Positions 10,109 to 20,800 of a stretch of DNA of 62,811 nucleotides are shown piece after piece. Each line of letters begins with the position of its first letter. Within the stretch, counting starts at the first letter, position 1. A program made the position numbers and the translations under genes. The stretch covers positions 1 to 62,811 of the forward strand of contig NZ_JAMQBK010000038.1 in assembly GCF_023701485.1 (NCBI RefSeq), given 5' to 3'. Under the pieces are notes generated by a model that made no database searches, had not been told where the DNA came from, and saw nothing but the letters and a program-made list of their open reading frames with translations. This DNA comes from Aporhodopirellula aestuarii. Its GTDB lineage: Bacteria > Planctomycetota > Planctomycetia > Pirellulales > Pirellulaceae.

Positions 10109-10641
10109 CCGTTGATCGCCTCTGCCTGCCGTTGAACGCACTCCCGCAACGCCTTGTGTATTCTCGCGATCGCTTGATACGCCGAGCCGACCTTGGCTCC
10201 GATGATTTCAGCGACCTCTTTTCCAGAGCGATTTTCGAAATAACGCATTTTGACAATTTCTCGGCTGCGTGGCGTCAACGACTCCAGGCACTTCGCCAAC
10301 GCGTCGCTCCGCTCATCTCGCGGGGGCGTCGTTTCAGCTTCCCATTCTTTTTCGAGCATCTCCAACGCCTCTTCACTCAATCCGACGTACCGGCCTTCGC
10401 GAGCCCGAATGATGTCGATCGCCCGATTCCGGGCACTGACGCGAAACCATCTATGCAAATGCACGTCGGACTCGAAAAAGTCGGACATTCCGATCGCCTT
10501 CACGCAAACCTCCTGAAAGACGTCCTCGGCAAGGTGATAGTTTCTTGTCACGCACGAGATATACGCGGTCAAAGCGTGGCGATTCTCGAGGAGACGTTCA
10601 GTCGTTTGCGCGGTGGTCAGGGTGGTCATCACCTGCTCCAT
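10105..10641 (-). CDS. ECF RNA polymerase sigma factor (Rhodopirellula/Verrucomicrobium family)
   Basis: A small sigma-70 family protein of about 178 residues from ATG 10641. GGAG lies 3 bases upstream of that codon, and another ATG at 10629 has GGAG at better spacing. Upstream codons to 10698 are possible but lack a Shine-Dalgarno sequence. Region 2 carries AEDVFQEVCVKAIG and HRWFRVSARNRAID. Region 4 carries LTPRSREIVKMRYFE with a helix-turn-helix. It should recruit polymerase to promoters of this cluster. Its stop overlaps the FecR start by 4 bases, so the two are translationally coupled. It is divergent from the sulfatase at 10966. Confidence 0.9.
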   Translation of the reverse strand: MEQVMTTLTTAQTTERLLENRHALTAYISCVTRNYHLAEDVFQEVCVKAIGMSDFFESDVHLHRWFRVSARNRAIDIIRAREGRYVGLSEEALEMLEKEWEAETTPPRDERSDALAKCLESLTPRSREIVKMRYFENRSGKEVAEIIGAKVGSAYQAIARIHKALRECVQRQAEAING

Positions 10642-10797
10642 ACGCTCCGCCCCGCCAGAGTCTCGACAGGAAATTACGTAATTTTCAGAGATCGACATGT
10701 AAATGAGGGGACCAAGTGAAATGAACCGCCAGGTTAGGCGGCATGGACAGCAGTGCTGGCAGCGCAACCCATTAGACCAAAGGCCAAGGGGCGGTGT

Positions 10798-10860
10798 TGC
10801 CGAAAGCGGCCGCTCCTACGCCTTGGCGGTCTTCGGCAATGGCAGCGAAGGAGCGTGGCC
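10798..10860. promoter_or_regulatory. overlapping inverted repeats in a divergent promoter region
   Basis: TTGCCGAA (10798-10805) is repeated inverted as TTCGGCAA near 10832-10839. A second pair, GGCCGCTCCT (10808-10817) and AGGAGCGTGGCC (10849-10860), interlocks with the first. They lie between the sigma-factor start and the divergent sulfatase. They could be an operator, an attenuator or a repeat remnant; the sequence alone does not decide. Confidence 0.4.
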
Positions 10861-10965
10861 GAAAAAAGTTGATCCGGCGCGACCGATGCGTTAACGTCAT
10901 CCCCTTCCAACATGCCCTCCCCACCGACGTTTCGCCGTTGAGGCGTGACATCCCCGAGATCCCAA

Positions 10966-12777
10966 ATGATACGAATCGCCGCTGCGTTCACTGTTGCCCT
11001 ACTGCTCAATTTGGCTTGTTTCCATCGCGTCGGCCGTAGCGAGTCAGGCGTTCGTCCGAATGTCGTTGTTGTGTTGACCGACGATCAGGGATGGGGTGAC
11101 TTGAGTCTTCACGGCAATCCGAATCTCAACACACCCCATATCGATTCGCTCGCCCGAGACGGTGCCAACGTCAAGAACTTCTACGTCTGCGCGGTATGCT
11201 CACCCACCCGCGCCGAATTCCTGACCGGCCGCTACCACACCCGCATGGGAGTCTACAGCACCTCGCAAGGCGGCGAGCGTTTTGACCTCGCCGAACGCAC
11301 CATCGGCGACGTGTTCAGCGAGGCCGGTTACCAAACTGCGGCGTATGGAAAATGGCACTCGGGGATGCAAGCCCCGTATCATCCCAACTCACGCGGCTTC
11401 GGCGATTTCTACGGTTTCTGCAGCGGTCACTGGGGCAACTACTTCTCGCCGATCTTAGAACACAACGGCCGGGTCGTTCACGGCAACGGATTTATCACCA
11501 ACGACCTGACCGACCACGCGATCGATTTCATTCAAACGCATCGCGAATCACCATTCTTTGTTTACCTGCCGTTGAACACACCGCACGCGCCGATGCAAGT
11601 GCCCGATGAAGATTGGAAACCGTTCTCCGAAAAAGAGTTGGTTCCCGACCCAAGACCCGAGAACGCAAAACGTCAGAAAACGGATCACACACGAGCGGCG
11701 ATGGCGCTTTGCGAAAACATCGACCGCAACGTCGGGCGAATCCTACAAACACTCGATTCACTGCAGCTCGCCGACAACACCATCGTCGCGTTTTTCTGCG
11801 ACAACGGCCCCAACGGATATCGTTTCAACGGTGGGCTGCGAGGCGTGAAAGGTTCGGTTCACGAAGGCGGCCTGCGGTCTCCGTGCCTCATCCGTTGGCC
11901 TGGTCACATCCCCGCAGGCGCCGAAATCAGCTCGATCGCCGGTGCCATTGATTTGTTGCCAACGCTGACCGATTTAACCGGTGTTCCCGTCGGCCAGACC
12001 GCTGGGCCCCTCGACGGTATCTCATTGGCGGAACAGTTGACCGGCGCGGTGGATCAATCTTCACAGCCCGATCGGCTGCTCTATTCCGCTTGGCGAGCCA
12101 AGCTTTCCGTCCGCTCACAACAATTCCGCTGCCACCTCAACGGAACGCTCTATGACATTGAAAACGACCGCGGCGAACTCGACGACGTTTCGAAACAACA
12201 CGCCGACATCGCAAAACAATTACATAGCCAGCTTATCAAATGGCGAGACGAAACCAACGCCGGCAAAGCGGGCGAATCTGGCGAACCAATCTTCGCGGTC
12301 GGACATCTCGACGCGGAATGGACACAATTGCCTGTTCGAGACGCGACAGCGACTGGCGAGATTCGCCGCAGCAGCAAGCATCCCAACAGTACGTACTTTT
12401 TCAACTGGGTGAAATCGGACGACACCATTGATTGGAACGTCGACGTGATCTCCGAAGGAACGTTTGACGTGCAGTTGTGGTATGGAAGCGATGAATCCGC
12501 CGTTGGCACCGACTTGGAGCTGGCATTTGTCTCCGACGGAAACGTGATCGGCACACCCACGACTGCGAAGGTAAAGAAGTCCACACCCGCTGGTTTTGTT
12601 GCCGATCAGTACGACCGGGCACCACGGACCGAGGGCTACGAAAAAGATTGGAAACCGATGTCACTTGGCCGTATCCGGTTACCCGAAGCAACCGGCACGA
12701 TCAGATTGCGAGCCCCCAATATCCAAGGCGACTCCGGCGTCGAAGTCAGACTGATCGTGTTGAGACGGGTCAATTAG
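10966..12777 (+). CDS. secreted or lipoprotein sulfatase with C-terminal accessory domain
   Basis: A 603-residue family S1 sulfatase. ATG 10966 is chosen because it begins directly at a signal peptide. That peptide ends LLLNLAC, so Cys18 could be a lipidation site. Metal-binding DD is in VVLTDDQGWGD (39-40). The fGly Cys is residue 78 in CSPTRAEFLTG, followed by GKWHSG. Residues after about 430 form a separate beta-rich domain seen on some planctomycete sulfatases, possibly for carbohydrate binding. It is transcribed divergently from the sigma/FecR operon. Together with the two minus-strand sulfatases it makes three desulfating enzymes around one glycosidase. Confidence 0.93.
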   Translation: MIRIAAAFTVALLLNLACFHRVGRSESGVRPNVVVVLTDDQGWGDLSLHGNPNLNTPHIDSLARDGANVKNFYVCAVCSPTRAEFLTGRYHTRMGVYSTSQGGERFDLAERTIGDVFSEAGYQTAAYGKWHSGMQAPYHPNSRGFGDFYGFCSGHWGNYFSPILEHNGRVVHGNGFITNDLTDHAIDFIQTHRESPFFVYLPLNTPHAPMQVPDEDWKPFSEKELVPDPRPENAKRQKTDHTRAAMALCENIDRNVGRILQTLDSLQLADNTIVAFFCDNGPNGYRFNGGLRGVKGSVHEGGLRSPCLIRWPGHIPAGAEISSIAGAIDLLPTLTDLTGVPVGQTAGPLDGISLAEQLTGAVDQSSQPDRLLYSAWRAKLSVRSQQFRCHLNGTLYDIENDRGELDDVSKQHADIAKQLHSQLIKWRDETNAGKAGESGEPIFAVGHLDAEWTQLPVRDATATGEIRRSSKHPNSTYFFNWVKSDDTIDWNVDVISEGTFDVQLWYGSDESAVGTDLELAFVSDGNVIGTPTTAKVKKSTPAGFVADQYDRAPRTEGYEKDWKPMSLGRIRLPEATGTIRLRAPNIQGDSGVEVRLIVLRRVN

Positions 12778-12813
12778 CTGGACGGCGTCACCGTTCACGT
12801 AACTCGGTCTCTC

Positions 12814-12890
12814 GGGACGCCGATTTAATTACGGCGGGATTTCAAATTTAGCGGCAGGGGCGCGAGCCCTCCGGTTCAGGCAACCCACAA
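12814..12890 (+). repeat. truncated REP/MITE-like element
   Basis: The left edge GGGACGCCGATTTAATTAC and the following GCGGGATTTCAAA match the copy at 62686. The AGCGGCAGGGGCGCGAGCC arm follows, but the right arm and right edge are missing. Confidence 0.65.
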
Positions 12891-12947
12891 GTTCAGGCTA
12901 GACGAAGCACTACCCGACCATCTGTTTTCACTGAAACGCAAACAGCG

Positions 12948-13391
12948 TCACGCGTCGCTGGAGAGATCCAAACCGCCGCCCTGCGGTCGTGGCATGTTGC
13001 CCACGCGTCCGTATCCGGCGGCGGCGCGGCGGGCTCCTTCGCCACGTGCTAGCGTCTCGCCGAGTTCGTCGCGGTTGGCGGTCAACGCTTCCTGACACTT
13101 CGCTTCGCGAGCGAGCAACTGCTGGTGCATCGTGTTGCACGCGGCATTGAGTTCGCGATGGGCATCGGACACCTGAGGCTTCGTCGCAAAGCCGTCATAG
13201 TCTTCTTTGAGCTGGTTCGAAAGCTTGACGAACTGTTCGATCAGACGCTGCTTCACCCCGAGCAACCGCATCAATTCGTTCATGTGCCCCTCCTCGATCG
13301 ACGCTTCCTGCTGCGTCGTCAAGTCGAGCAACTGCGTCAATTGCTGGTGTCGAGTCTCGATCGTTTGCTCTAACTCTGCAATTGTTGGCAT
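12948..13391 (-). CDS. coiled-coil hypothetical protein (FlgN-like?)
   Basis: A 147-residue protein starting at ATG 13391. The longer frame to 13541 overlaps the transferase gene and is not needed. Residues 1-100 are almost entirely amphipathic helix (IAELEQTIETRHQQLTQLL ... LIEQFVKLSNQLKEDYD), as in FlgN/FliT-type export chaperones. The tail is glycine- and proline-rich and ends in LDLSSDA. It directly follows the sugar transferase gene on the same strand, 74 bp away. A chaperone role is only a guess from the fold; no flagellar gene is nearby. Confidence 0.7.
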   Translation of the reverse strand: MPTIAELEQTIETRHQQLTQLLDLTTQQEASIEEGHMNELMRLLGVKQRLIEQFVKLSNQLKEDYDGFATKPQVSDAHRELNAACNTMHQQLLAREAKCQEALTANRDELGETLARGEGARRAAAGYGRVGNMPRPQGGGLDLSSDA

Positions 13392-13465
13392 CGGGAAAAC
13401 TCGTCGGACGTATGGATTCGCGGTAAGGGTGCTCAACGAAGGATACCCTTTGCGAGCCTGCAACC

Positions 13466-14953
13466 TCAATACGCTTCGGGTTGTTTCCAGAAAACAAGCA
13501 TCGTACGGGCGAGAATCCGCAGGTCCAACAGCAAGGACCACGTGCGGATGTATTGGTGATCGTATTCGACGCGTTTTTGCATTTTGTCGAGGGTTTCGGT
13601 CTCACCGCGACACCCACTGACTTGGGCCAACCCGGTGATGCCTGGTTTGACTTTGTGCCGCATCATGTACCCTCGGATCAGACCGCGGTATTGCTCATTG
13701 TGGGCACTCGCGTGCGGACGCGGCCCGACGAGACTCATCGTGCCTTCGATTACATTGAACAGTTGGGGCAATTCGTCCAAGCTCGTCCGACGCAAGATAG
13801 CACCGACTCGAGTGATCCGTGGATCGTTAGCGGTCGCTTGTTTCACGACCGGACCGTCGTCGCAAACACGCATCGAGCGGAATTTCCAGACGCGAATTTC
13901 CTGTCCATCGAGCCCATAACGTCGCTGGCGAAAGAACACCGGTCCTGGCGAACTGAGCTTCACCGCCAACGCGATCATGCACAATGGAATCGAAATCACG
14001 ATCAAACCGGAAATCGCCAGAGTTAAATCGGCAACCCGTTTGACCGCTCCATCAATTCCGAACAACGGGTTTTCAAAAACACTCACCGCCGGCAAACCAC
14101 CAACTTGGGTCCAGCGAGAGTGCATCAGTTCAAAGACAAAGAAATCAGGAACGATGTAAACCGATGCTGTGGAATCGCTGAGTTCATCGAGCAGCGATCG
14201 GATGCGTTTTTCCGCTCGCATCGGCAGGGTGATCAGCACCGTTTCGACGTCGCCGGTTCTCGCGGCCTCGACGAGATCCGCCAAATTGCCACGCAGCAAC
14301 TGATCCGCAGTTTCGTCGTTGCCAATCGAGTCCGCATCGTCGTCCAAATCCGCGATCAAACGTTCGGAGTTGCGGTCATCATAAAATCCAGCAAACTGCA
14401 AACCGAGCGAGGGTTCGCGTTCGACGTTCAATCTCGTTTGATGGCCGAGCTGATTCCATCCGGCGATGGCGACTCGGCGGGATCCGATTCCTCGCCGCAG
14501 CAAGCCAACCTGCAGGATCCGCAAACACATTCGCGTTAGACCGATCAACGCCGGGCTGGTCAGAATCCAAGCGAACATCACACTCCGCGCGAACTGTTCT
14601 CCGTAGCGGGTCGCGAACGCGGTCACCGCCAGCACACAGACGGTCATCGCCCACGTCGTCATGATGCTGATGATTTCGCCGTCAACGGTGATCTGGCGAT
14701 CGGGACGTTGGAGCCCCGTGAGTTTGCTGCTTAGAAAGAACGCGATGATCGCGAGCAAGCCCATCGCCCACGCTGCTTCATCGACGTAACCGCGGGCAAA
14801 TATTTTCACCACGATCAGCGACGCCATGATCGACGCAGCATCTAGAAGCGGTTGCAAGAATTCGAACCAGTGACGCTCTCCGAGGATCGAAGCGGACGGA
14901 CGCGGGCCGCCCGATTGAACGAGCGTTGAGGTGACCGAAGGAGTCGAAGGCAT
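13466..14953 (-). CDS. undecaprenyl-phosphate hexose-1-phosphate transferase (WcaJ/EpsE type)
   Basis: A 495-residue inner-membrane protein from ATG 14953; a TTG at 14968 is also in frame. Four hydrophobic helices occupy about 25-125. A soluble CoA-binding-like region follows (about 140-270), then a fifth membrane helix near 305-325. The catalytic domain carries [39 protein letters not shown] and [10 protein letters not shown], all hallmarks of polyprenyl glycosylphosphotransferases. It starts exopolysaccharide or O-antigen repeat units by moving a sugar-phosphate onto the lipid carrier. No other polysaccharide assembly genes are in the window. Confidence 0.93.
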   Translation of the reverse strand: MPSTPSVTSTLVQSGGPRPSASILGERHWFEFLQPLLDAASIMASLIVVKIFARGYVDEAAWAMGLLAIIAFFLSSKLTGLQRPDRQITVDGEIISIMTTWAMTVCVLAVTAFATRYGEQFARSVMFAWILTSPALIGLTRMCLRILQVGLLRRGIGSRRVAIAGWNQLGHQTRLNVEREPSLGLQFAGFYDDRNSERLIADLDDDADSIGNDETADQLLRGNLADLVEAARTGDVETVLITLPMRAEKRIRSLLDELSDSTASVYIVPDFFVFELMHSRWTQVGGLPAVSVFENPLFGIDGAVKRVADLTLAISGLIVISIPLCMIALAVKLSSPGPVFFRQRRYGLDGQEIRVWKFRSMRVCDDGPVVKQATANDPRITRVGAILRRTSLDELPQLFNVIEGTMSLVGPRPHASAHNEQYRGLIRGYMMRHKVKPGITGLAQVSGCRGETETLDKMQKRVEYDHQYIRTWSLLLDLRILARTMLVFWKQPEAY

Positions 14954-15001
14954 AAGGAGCAGAAGCAATGCGAGCGTGAAAACGTTACAGACTGCTGAAG
15001 C

Positions 15002-15958
15002 CTAGGTCGCAAAACCCCCCGTCCAATCCATTCCCAAATCGAGCGAGGTGGCTTGGTGCGTCAAAGCTCCGCTGCTGATTCGGTCCACACCGGTCGCAGC
15101 GACCTTAGCGATGGTATCGATATTGATGTTTCCCGATGCTTCGAGCTCCACCGACACCCCCGCGTCATCTCGGGCCGCCACCGCGGTGCGTAAATCGTCT
15201 AATGAAAAGTTGTCCAGCAAGATGATATCAATGCCTGTCCGCAACACCTCCTCGAACTGATCCAGGCCGTCGACCTCGATTTCAACGATCGACGGAGCGA
15301 CCAGTTGGTTCATCAATCCGCCCCGCATCGCCACCGCTCGCCGAGCCGCTTCCGCCGCTGACAAACGATCCGCCGCGCCCTCGCGGTTCGAACTTTTGTC
15401 GGCCGTGTTTTCGCCACCCGCTTGAGCCGAACGTCCCAGCGCGAGGTGATTGTCCTTGATCAAGAACCCATCGAACAATCCCGTCCGATGATTGTGCCCG
15501 CCGCCACAGCGGACCGCGTACTTTTCCAATCGCCGCATCCCCGGAGTTGTCTTCCGCGTGTCATACAGCCTCGCGGATGTACCTTCGATCAGGTCAACGT
15601 ACCGCCGCGTCATCGTGGCGATGCCGCATAGCCTTGAGAGCAGATTCAAAGTCACGCGTTCGGACGTCAAGAGATCGCGAGCGGATCCGGACAGCCGCAC
15701 CAGAGGCGTTCCAGGAGAAAACGTTTCGCTCTCTCCGACGAGCACTTCGACGTCCAAATCGGCATCAAATTCGTCGATAATCCACGGCACCAACGCGACT
15801 CCCGCGGCAATTCCGTGAGCACGTGAAACAATTTGACAGGCCCCCCGACGTTCCGCGTCAATCATCGCCACCGTCGTCCAGTCCACCGCCACATCGAGGT
15901 CCTCAGCGATTGCCAGTCGCACGAGTTGCCGGAGATCGTTTTCGAGCAAATCGTTCAT
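15002..15958 (-). CDS. nadC: nicotinate-nucleotide pyrophosphorylase (carboxylating)
   Basis: It converts quinolinate and PRPP to nicotinate mononucleotide, CO2 and pyrophosphate in NAD synthesis. Length is 318 residues from ATG 15958 (MNDLLEND); a TTG at 16027 would add 23 residues. The N-terminal LVRLAIAEDL precedes the barrel. The barrel carries LYDTRKTTPGMRRLEKYAV, GGGHNHRTGL, IKDNHL and, late, LLDNFS and VSLEASGNI-type sequence (here VELEASGNI). An insertion of about 30 residues after IKDNHL is rich in A, G and S. It is divergent from the hypothetical at 16116. NAD synthase lies 31 kb away in the same window. Confidence 0.95.
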   Translation of the reverse strand: MNDLLENDLRQLVRLAIAEDLDVAVDWTTVAMIDAERRGACQIVSRAHGIAAGVALVPWIIDEFDADLDVEVLVGESETFSPGTPLVRLSGSARDLLTSERVTLNLLSRLCGIATMTRRYVDLIEGTSARLYDTRKTTPGMRRLEKYAVRCGGGHNHRTGLFDGFLIKDNHLALGRSAQAGGENTADKSSNREGAADRLSAAEAARRAVAMRGGLMNQLVAPSIVEIEVDGLDQFEEVLRTGIDIILLDNFSLDDLRTAVAARDDAGVSVELEASGNINIDTIAKVAATGVDRISSGALTHQATSLDLGMDWTGGFAT

Positions 15959-16115
15959 TTCCACGGGTGTGTAGTCGTGGCGAACGTCAGCGAGAGTGCT
16001 TTTTTCGGGTTGGTTTTCGGCGTTCAACGTCTATCTTTCGTTGGGAGAGAGAGATTTGGTAATAATGTAGCAGGCCCGCTGCGGTCTTCCTGCTACCCGT
16101 GCGTTTGGACGTGAC

Positions 16116-16736
16116 ATGATAGGCGAATACAAAATTGGTCGAACCACTCGTCGCTGTAGCGTCAGTAACCGACCTCTCGAGCCAGGCGAATACTACTATT
16201 CCGTTGTCACCGAAGGCGACGAAGAATTCCATCGCGTCGACATCGCCGCCGACGCTTGGACCGGACCGCCAGAGGGATGCATCGGACATTGGAAAAACCG
16301 CGTGCCGTTGCCCGAAGAAAAGAAACGCGGACTCGCTCCTCCCGAAGTTCTGATCGAGTTACTCCGGTCGATGGCCGACCAGCCCGCTCAAGCGAAGATG
16401 CGTTACCTTTTGGCCCTCACGCTGCTGCGCAAACGCAGTCTCAAACCCTACGAATCCTCGTCGTTGATCCAAAGCGAAACGAATGACGACGCGGTCGAAC
16501 CGGACGCTGCCGCATCAGAGGCGATCGAGCCTTCGGACGGGGATGAACTCGAAACGGCGGGAGACCTCGAAAACGCCCCCGTTGCGGCGAAAGCCCCCTC
16601 CCCTAAGGACCTCCTTCGACTCGAATCCACCATCGATGGCTCGATTCTCACGATCGAGGTATGTGACATTGCCGCGGGCGAAGCAGAAAGTCTACAAGAG
16701 CAACTCGTCGAATTGATGTATCACGAAGTGGAATAG
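16116..16736 (+). CDS. conserved hypothetical protein
   Basis: 206 residues from ATG 16116. The N-terminus has CSVSNRPLEPGEYYYS, a Cys plus PGE(x)YYS pattern reminiscent of a small zinc-ribbon-like or RNA-binding fold. WTGPPEGCIGHWKNRVP follows. A helical segment at about 85-115 contains MRYLLALTLLRKRSL. The second half is acidic and low-complexity, then a short ordered tail (TIEVCDIAAGEAESLQ). It is followed after 34 bp by a lipoprotein on the same strand, so they may be co-transcribed. I recognise no function. Confidence 0.8.
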   Translation: MIGEYKIGRTTRRCSVSNRPLEPGEYYYSVVTEGDEEFHRVDIAADAWTGPPEGCIGHWKNRVPLPEEKKRGLAPPEVLIELLRSMADQPAQAKMRYLLALTLLRKRSLKPYESSSLIQSETNDDAVEPDAAASEAIEPSDGDELETAGDLENAPVAAKAPSPKDLLRLESTIDGSILTIEVCDIAAGEAESLQEQLVELMYHEVE

Positions 16737-16770
16737 AACATAAGCAGTGGCATGGGAGCCCGTTTTCGCT

Positions 16771-17775
16771 ATGCATGACGCACGCAACAGCATGATCGTC
16801 GCGCTGGGATTGATTCTCTGCGCCGGCTGTGCGCGGACCGTCACGGTCTCCAACACGCCACCACCGCCCGTCGTATTTCAAGAAATTCCCGACATTCAGG
16901 CACTCGCCGCCGCGATCAACCGCTCCGACGCGATCCGCGAACTATCAACCAATTCGGCGTCCGTGGACGTGCTCAGCATGTCCGCCGTGCCAAAACTCTC
17001 GGCGACGATGCACCTGCAACGCGACCGCAATTTCCGCCTTAAGGCGAGCGTGCCGATCATCATGGGCAGCGGCATCGATCTGGGCAGCAACGCAAATGAG
17101 TTCTGGTTCGAAGTCCCCGAAGGCATGACCCAGACGCTTTATCACGCCACTCACGAACAATATTCACGAAATCTCGACCGCGCGATCTTGCCGGTCGATC
17201 CGAGCTGGTTGATGGAAGCGATCGGTCTGGCCCGCCTCGATCCCAATACGGTCATCTCCGGCCCGGTCACTCGCACCGACGGTCTCATCGAAGTCCGGAC
17301 GGCGGTTCCGAGTGCGGCGGGAACGTATCAACGCGTTTGCTTTATCGAGCCCTCAGCGGGATACATCACACACCTGTTTTTGTATTCACCGGACCAACGT
17401 CTCGTCGCCAAGAGTTTTGCTAGCGAACACGAATACTTCAGCGAAGTGAACACGGTCCTGCCGCATCAAGTCAAAATCGAACTGTTTCCTTCGACCGGAC
17501 CTCCGTTGGCGATGCAACTCAGCGTCGCGACGTACAGCATCAATCAATTGCTGTCCGGCGATCCGCAACTTTTTGCCATGCCGGCAACGAGAAACCGTGT
17601 CGACCTCATGCAGCTCGCCGGCGCTCCCGCCGCAGCTGGGATGGGCGTCTCAAGTTATCCAACCGCCGGCACGTCCGCTTGGGCGAGCCCCGTCACCACG
17701 ACCGCAGGCACTCCGACGGACTACACCGCCTCGGTTCCCACCGGACCGCCGCTGCGGGGCATTCGCTACGAATAA
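16771..17775 (+). CDS. lipoprotein, possibly LolA/DUF4292-like
   Basis: 334 residues from ATG 16771, chosen over an upstream ATG at 16747 because the signal peptide begins here. The hydrophobic run ends in the lipobox ILCAGC. The mature part has repeated beta-strand patterns (LSATMHLQRDRNFRLKASV, NEFWFEVPEG) like the LolA/LolB half-barrel, followed by a P/T/G-rich tail. It is probably anchored to a membrane facing the periplasm. The assignment to the LolA-like fold is inferred from pattern only. Confidence 0.78.
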   Translation: MHDARNSMIVALGLILCAGCARTVTVSNTPPPPVVFQEIPDIQALAAAINRSDAIRELSTNSASVDVLSMSAVPKLSATMHLQRDRNFRLKASVPIIMGSGIDLGSNANEFWFEVPEGMTQTLYHATHEQYSRNLDRAILPVDPSWLMEAIGLARLDPNTVISGPVTRTDGLIEVRTAVPSAAGTYQRVCFIEPSAGYITHLFLYSPDQRLVAKSFASEHEYFSEVNTVLPHQVKIELFPSTGPPLAMQLSVATYSINQLLSGDPQLFAMPATRNRVDLMQLAGAPAAAGMGVSSYPTAGTSAWASPVTTTAGTPTDYTASVPTGPPLRGIRYE

Positions 17776-17870
17776 ACGATCGCGGTCATTTCAATAGCGT
17801 GGCGGATTTCACCAGAAATGCATCGCGCAGGCGATTGTCGCGTTCCAAATTGACCGAAAGCCGAAACAAA

Positions 17871-20800
17871 TCAGACCTTGTTCCAATGCACATCCGTGCG
17901 GGCATGCAACCGCTTGCTGACTTGCGTGTTTCCGCCTGTCAACGTTTCGAACCGCTCGATCACTTCGTCGACCGGAATTTGCTGTGCTTCGTGAACGAGT
18001 ACCGGCGTGATCCCGGGGATAACCACCGTGGTCAAAGATCCTTGGTGAGCCGCGGCGACTTTCGGCTCCAACCGATCTCGCTCGCCATCGCTGCCGACGA
18101 GAAGCAGCAAGCGTTGCCGGCCACCACATTGCAGCAAGCCTGGAACGGCTACTTTCAGTGCCGATTCGATCGTGGTCTGCTCGTTCCATCGATTGCGTTG
18201 ACAACCAGTCGGCGTGAACGCTTGCGTTTCCATAATCCCGGTTGCTGGGGGACGAGTTGTTGGTGTCATGTAGTGAGCCGTCACGGCGGTACCCGAGACG
18301 GTATTGCCAGATTCTCGCTGCGTTAGATTCGCGCCGCCCAGGTCCACGGTGGCGTTGGCTATTCCGCCGGTTTTGGTTGAGACGTCATTTTGCGTCGTCG
18401 ATCCGGTTGACTCCGTCGAGCGACGATGTTGGTCAATGATGTCTTCGACCATCGGCAAACAAAGCGCGACGAGCCCTGTCGCCATCTCCTTGGCGTCCCA
18501 GGACGCGTTGGGGTCTCGGATCGGTGTAATCAACCAACGTGCGGCCGAATCTTTGTGCAAGTGATCAAGCACCTGGGTGAACCGCACCTGAATTTCCTGT
18601 GGCATCTCGGTCCACGGGTTTTCCGTATCACGGTTATCACCGGGAACGCACCGAATTGCCCGAGCGATCCCGATGGCAGCCTCGGAAAGCTGAACATGAA
18701 TCGCTTCGAGTTGTTTGGCGAGCCGCATGTAAGACTGACTCGTCAGTTGCTGCGTGATCGCCGTCAATCGGCCCAGCGCCATGCGTTCAGCCGCTTCGAG
18801 CCGGTTGACCATCGCATCGCTGCTCGCCGAACCTTGCAAATCAAGATCCGTCGGTGCGCTGGCGGATTCTTCTGCCATTGAACGTGCGACTTCTTTGCTT
18901 TCGGCAATCAATCTTTCGATCGCTTGGACCGCACTTGTGACGTCGATACGACCATCTTGCAAGCGGACGATCAGTTCCCGCCGCAACGAAACAATTTGGG
19001 CGGCCACCCGGCGTTGCAACTGTGCCGCGACATCGGCATCGTCAAGACTGCCGAGGATCAACATTTCGATCGTTTCACTCTGCCCGATCGCCTCATCGCT
19101 GAGCGGAACCAACAAGGCTGACAAACGGTCACTGATCGCCGCGTCATCTTCGCCGAACAGATTACGAATCTGATCGATCATCAATTGTGGATCGATATCA
19201 CATCGCTTGCGCAGTCGCTCTGCCAACGGTCCAGCAATCTCGCGGGATTCTGCGGGTCGGCCGAGCCAACGGAGCAACAGGTGCCGTGCCGCGGCCGGGG
19301 CGAGCAGGTTTTCTTCAAGAGCGCGGACGCATTTAAGTCGTGAAACGCCAACGCTGCGAATCATCGGTTTGGACATCACGCTGTTATCGGACTCCACGCA
19401 TTTGCGTGCCGACGCGAGCAATTCACCCGCGCCGGTTGCGTCGGCCCACAAATAGTCAACGATCGTCGCTGAGGCCGACGGCGAATCGGGTGTTGCCTGA
19501 TCACCATCGAGAATCAAATAAGCATCGCGAAGTGGATTGCGGACAGCAGGAACGCCGGGCCACTTCACGCCGTCATCACCCGGGTAGCTATTGCCGGGGG
19601 TCAAGTAGTGCCGAATTTCGGAGATCGCCGCGTGGGTATCATGCAGCGAAACGGATTGGTGCGGGTTCCCTTTCATGCAAACCGACGACAACAGCGGCAA
19701 TACCGGAGCATGCTCCAATCCGGCTTCATCGAGTAGGGTTCGCAACCGCGGAGCAATATCCAAAATCATCCCGCTTGCCGTTCCACCCGAAATGGATCCC
19801 ACCACATAAACCGATGGCACCCGTTCGCCGCAAACGGCGGCAAGGTGATCGATCGCTTCGCGCAATCCCGCGTCGATCTTTTCCGCATGGTCGACCATCG
19901 CGAGACGCCCCAGAGGACGCATGCCCTCAGTCGCTCCACTGCGGGGAACGTTATAGATCCAGCGCCGCGAAACGTTTCGCAAATGTTCGGTCGGCCGCCC
20001 TCGATAATCGGCGGCGGAACGAAGCGGCGTGTGCAATATCGTCGCCGGTGGAATCCGATCAGACGCCTCCGTCAGACGTGCCGCATGGATCGTGTGCATG
20101 TCCGTATCGATCAAGACGGAGTGCAAATCGAGCGGACACGCTGAATGCAAAGTCGCAACGCGTCCGCGTAATTCGTGCAAACATTCTGCCCCCACTCCTC
20201 CGACCGCGACCAGCAACGCATGCCCGGTCACGCGACTGTGCAAAAAAGCGCTGTCGGCGTTCAAACTTGGCAAGTCTTCGACGGACGCGTTCGCGCCAAG
20301 CGTCCCGGTGGTGACGCGTTGCACGGTGGTGTCTTGTCGTTGTCGAGGCGTCTTGAGCGCGTCAACGAATTCCTGACAGCTTTCGAATCGGCGATCCGGA
20401 TCCTTCTCGAGTGCCCGAGCGACCGCAACACGATCCGCTGGCGGCAGCGGATCCAAATTCGGCGCCGCATGGACGTGCTGCGTCGCGAGCTGTGCGATCG
20501 TTCGCCCCGAAAATGGGCGAGTTCCCGTGAGCAACTCCTGGTACATCACCGCAAGAGAATACTGGTCGCTGTTCATGTTCGGACGACCGTCGAACACTTC
20601 TGGCGGCGCATAAATCGGCGTCAAACCGCCAACGATCGAATTGTCGGCTTCGCGAAGGTCCTTCAACAAACCGAAGTCACCGACTTTCACGTGGCCACCG
20701 ACCATCAACAGGTTGCCCGGCTTCACGTCGAGGTGCTGCAGTTGGTAACTCTTGTGGAGGTAGTCAAGCGCGTCGGCGGCATCGTGCAGATACGACAATA

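Noticed and set aside
12948..13391. Coiled-coil protein as a definite flagellar chaperone
   Set aside because: No flagellar gene is near, and coiled coils of this length are common; kept as a hypothetical.
19340..20314. 324-codon open frame opposite the kinase-tubulin gene
   Set aside because: It lies wholly antisense to a gene with clear domains, and its product is Arg/Ser/Pro-rich with no recognisable motif.
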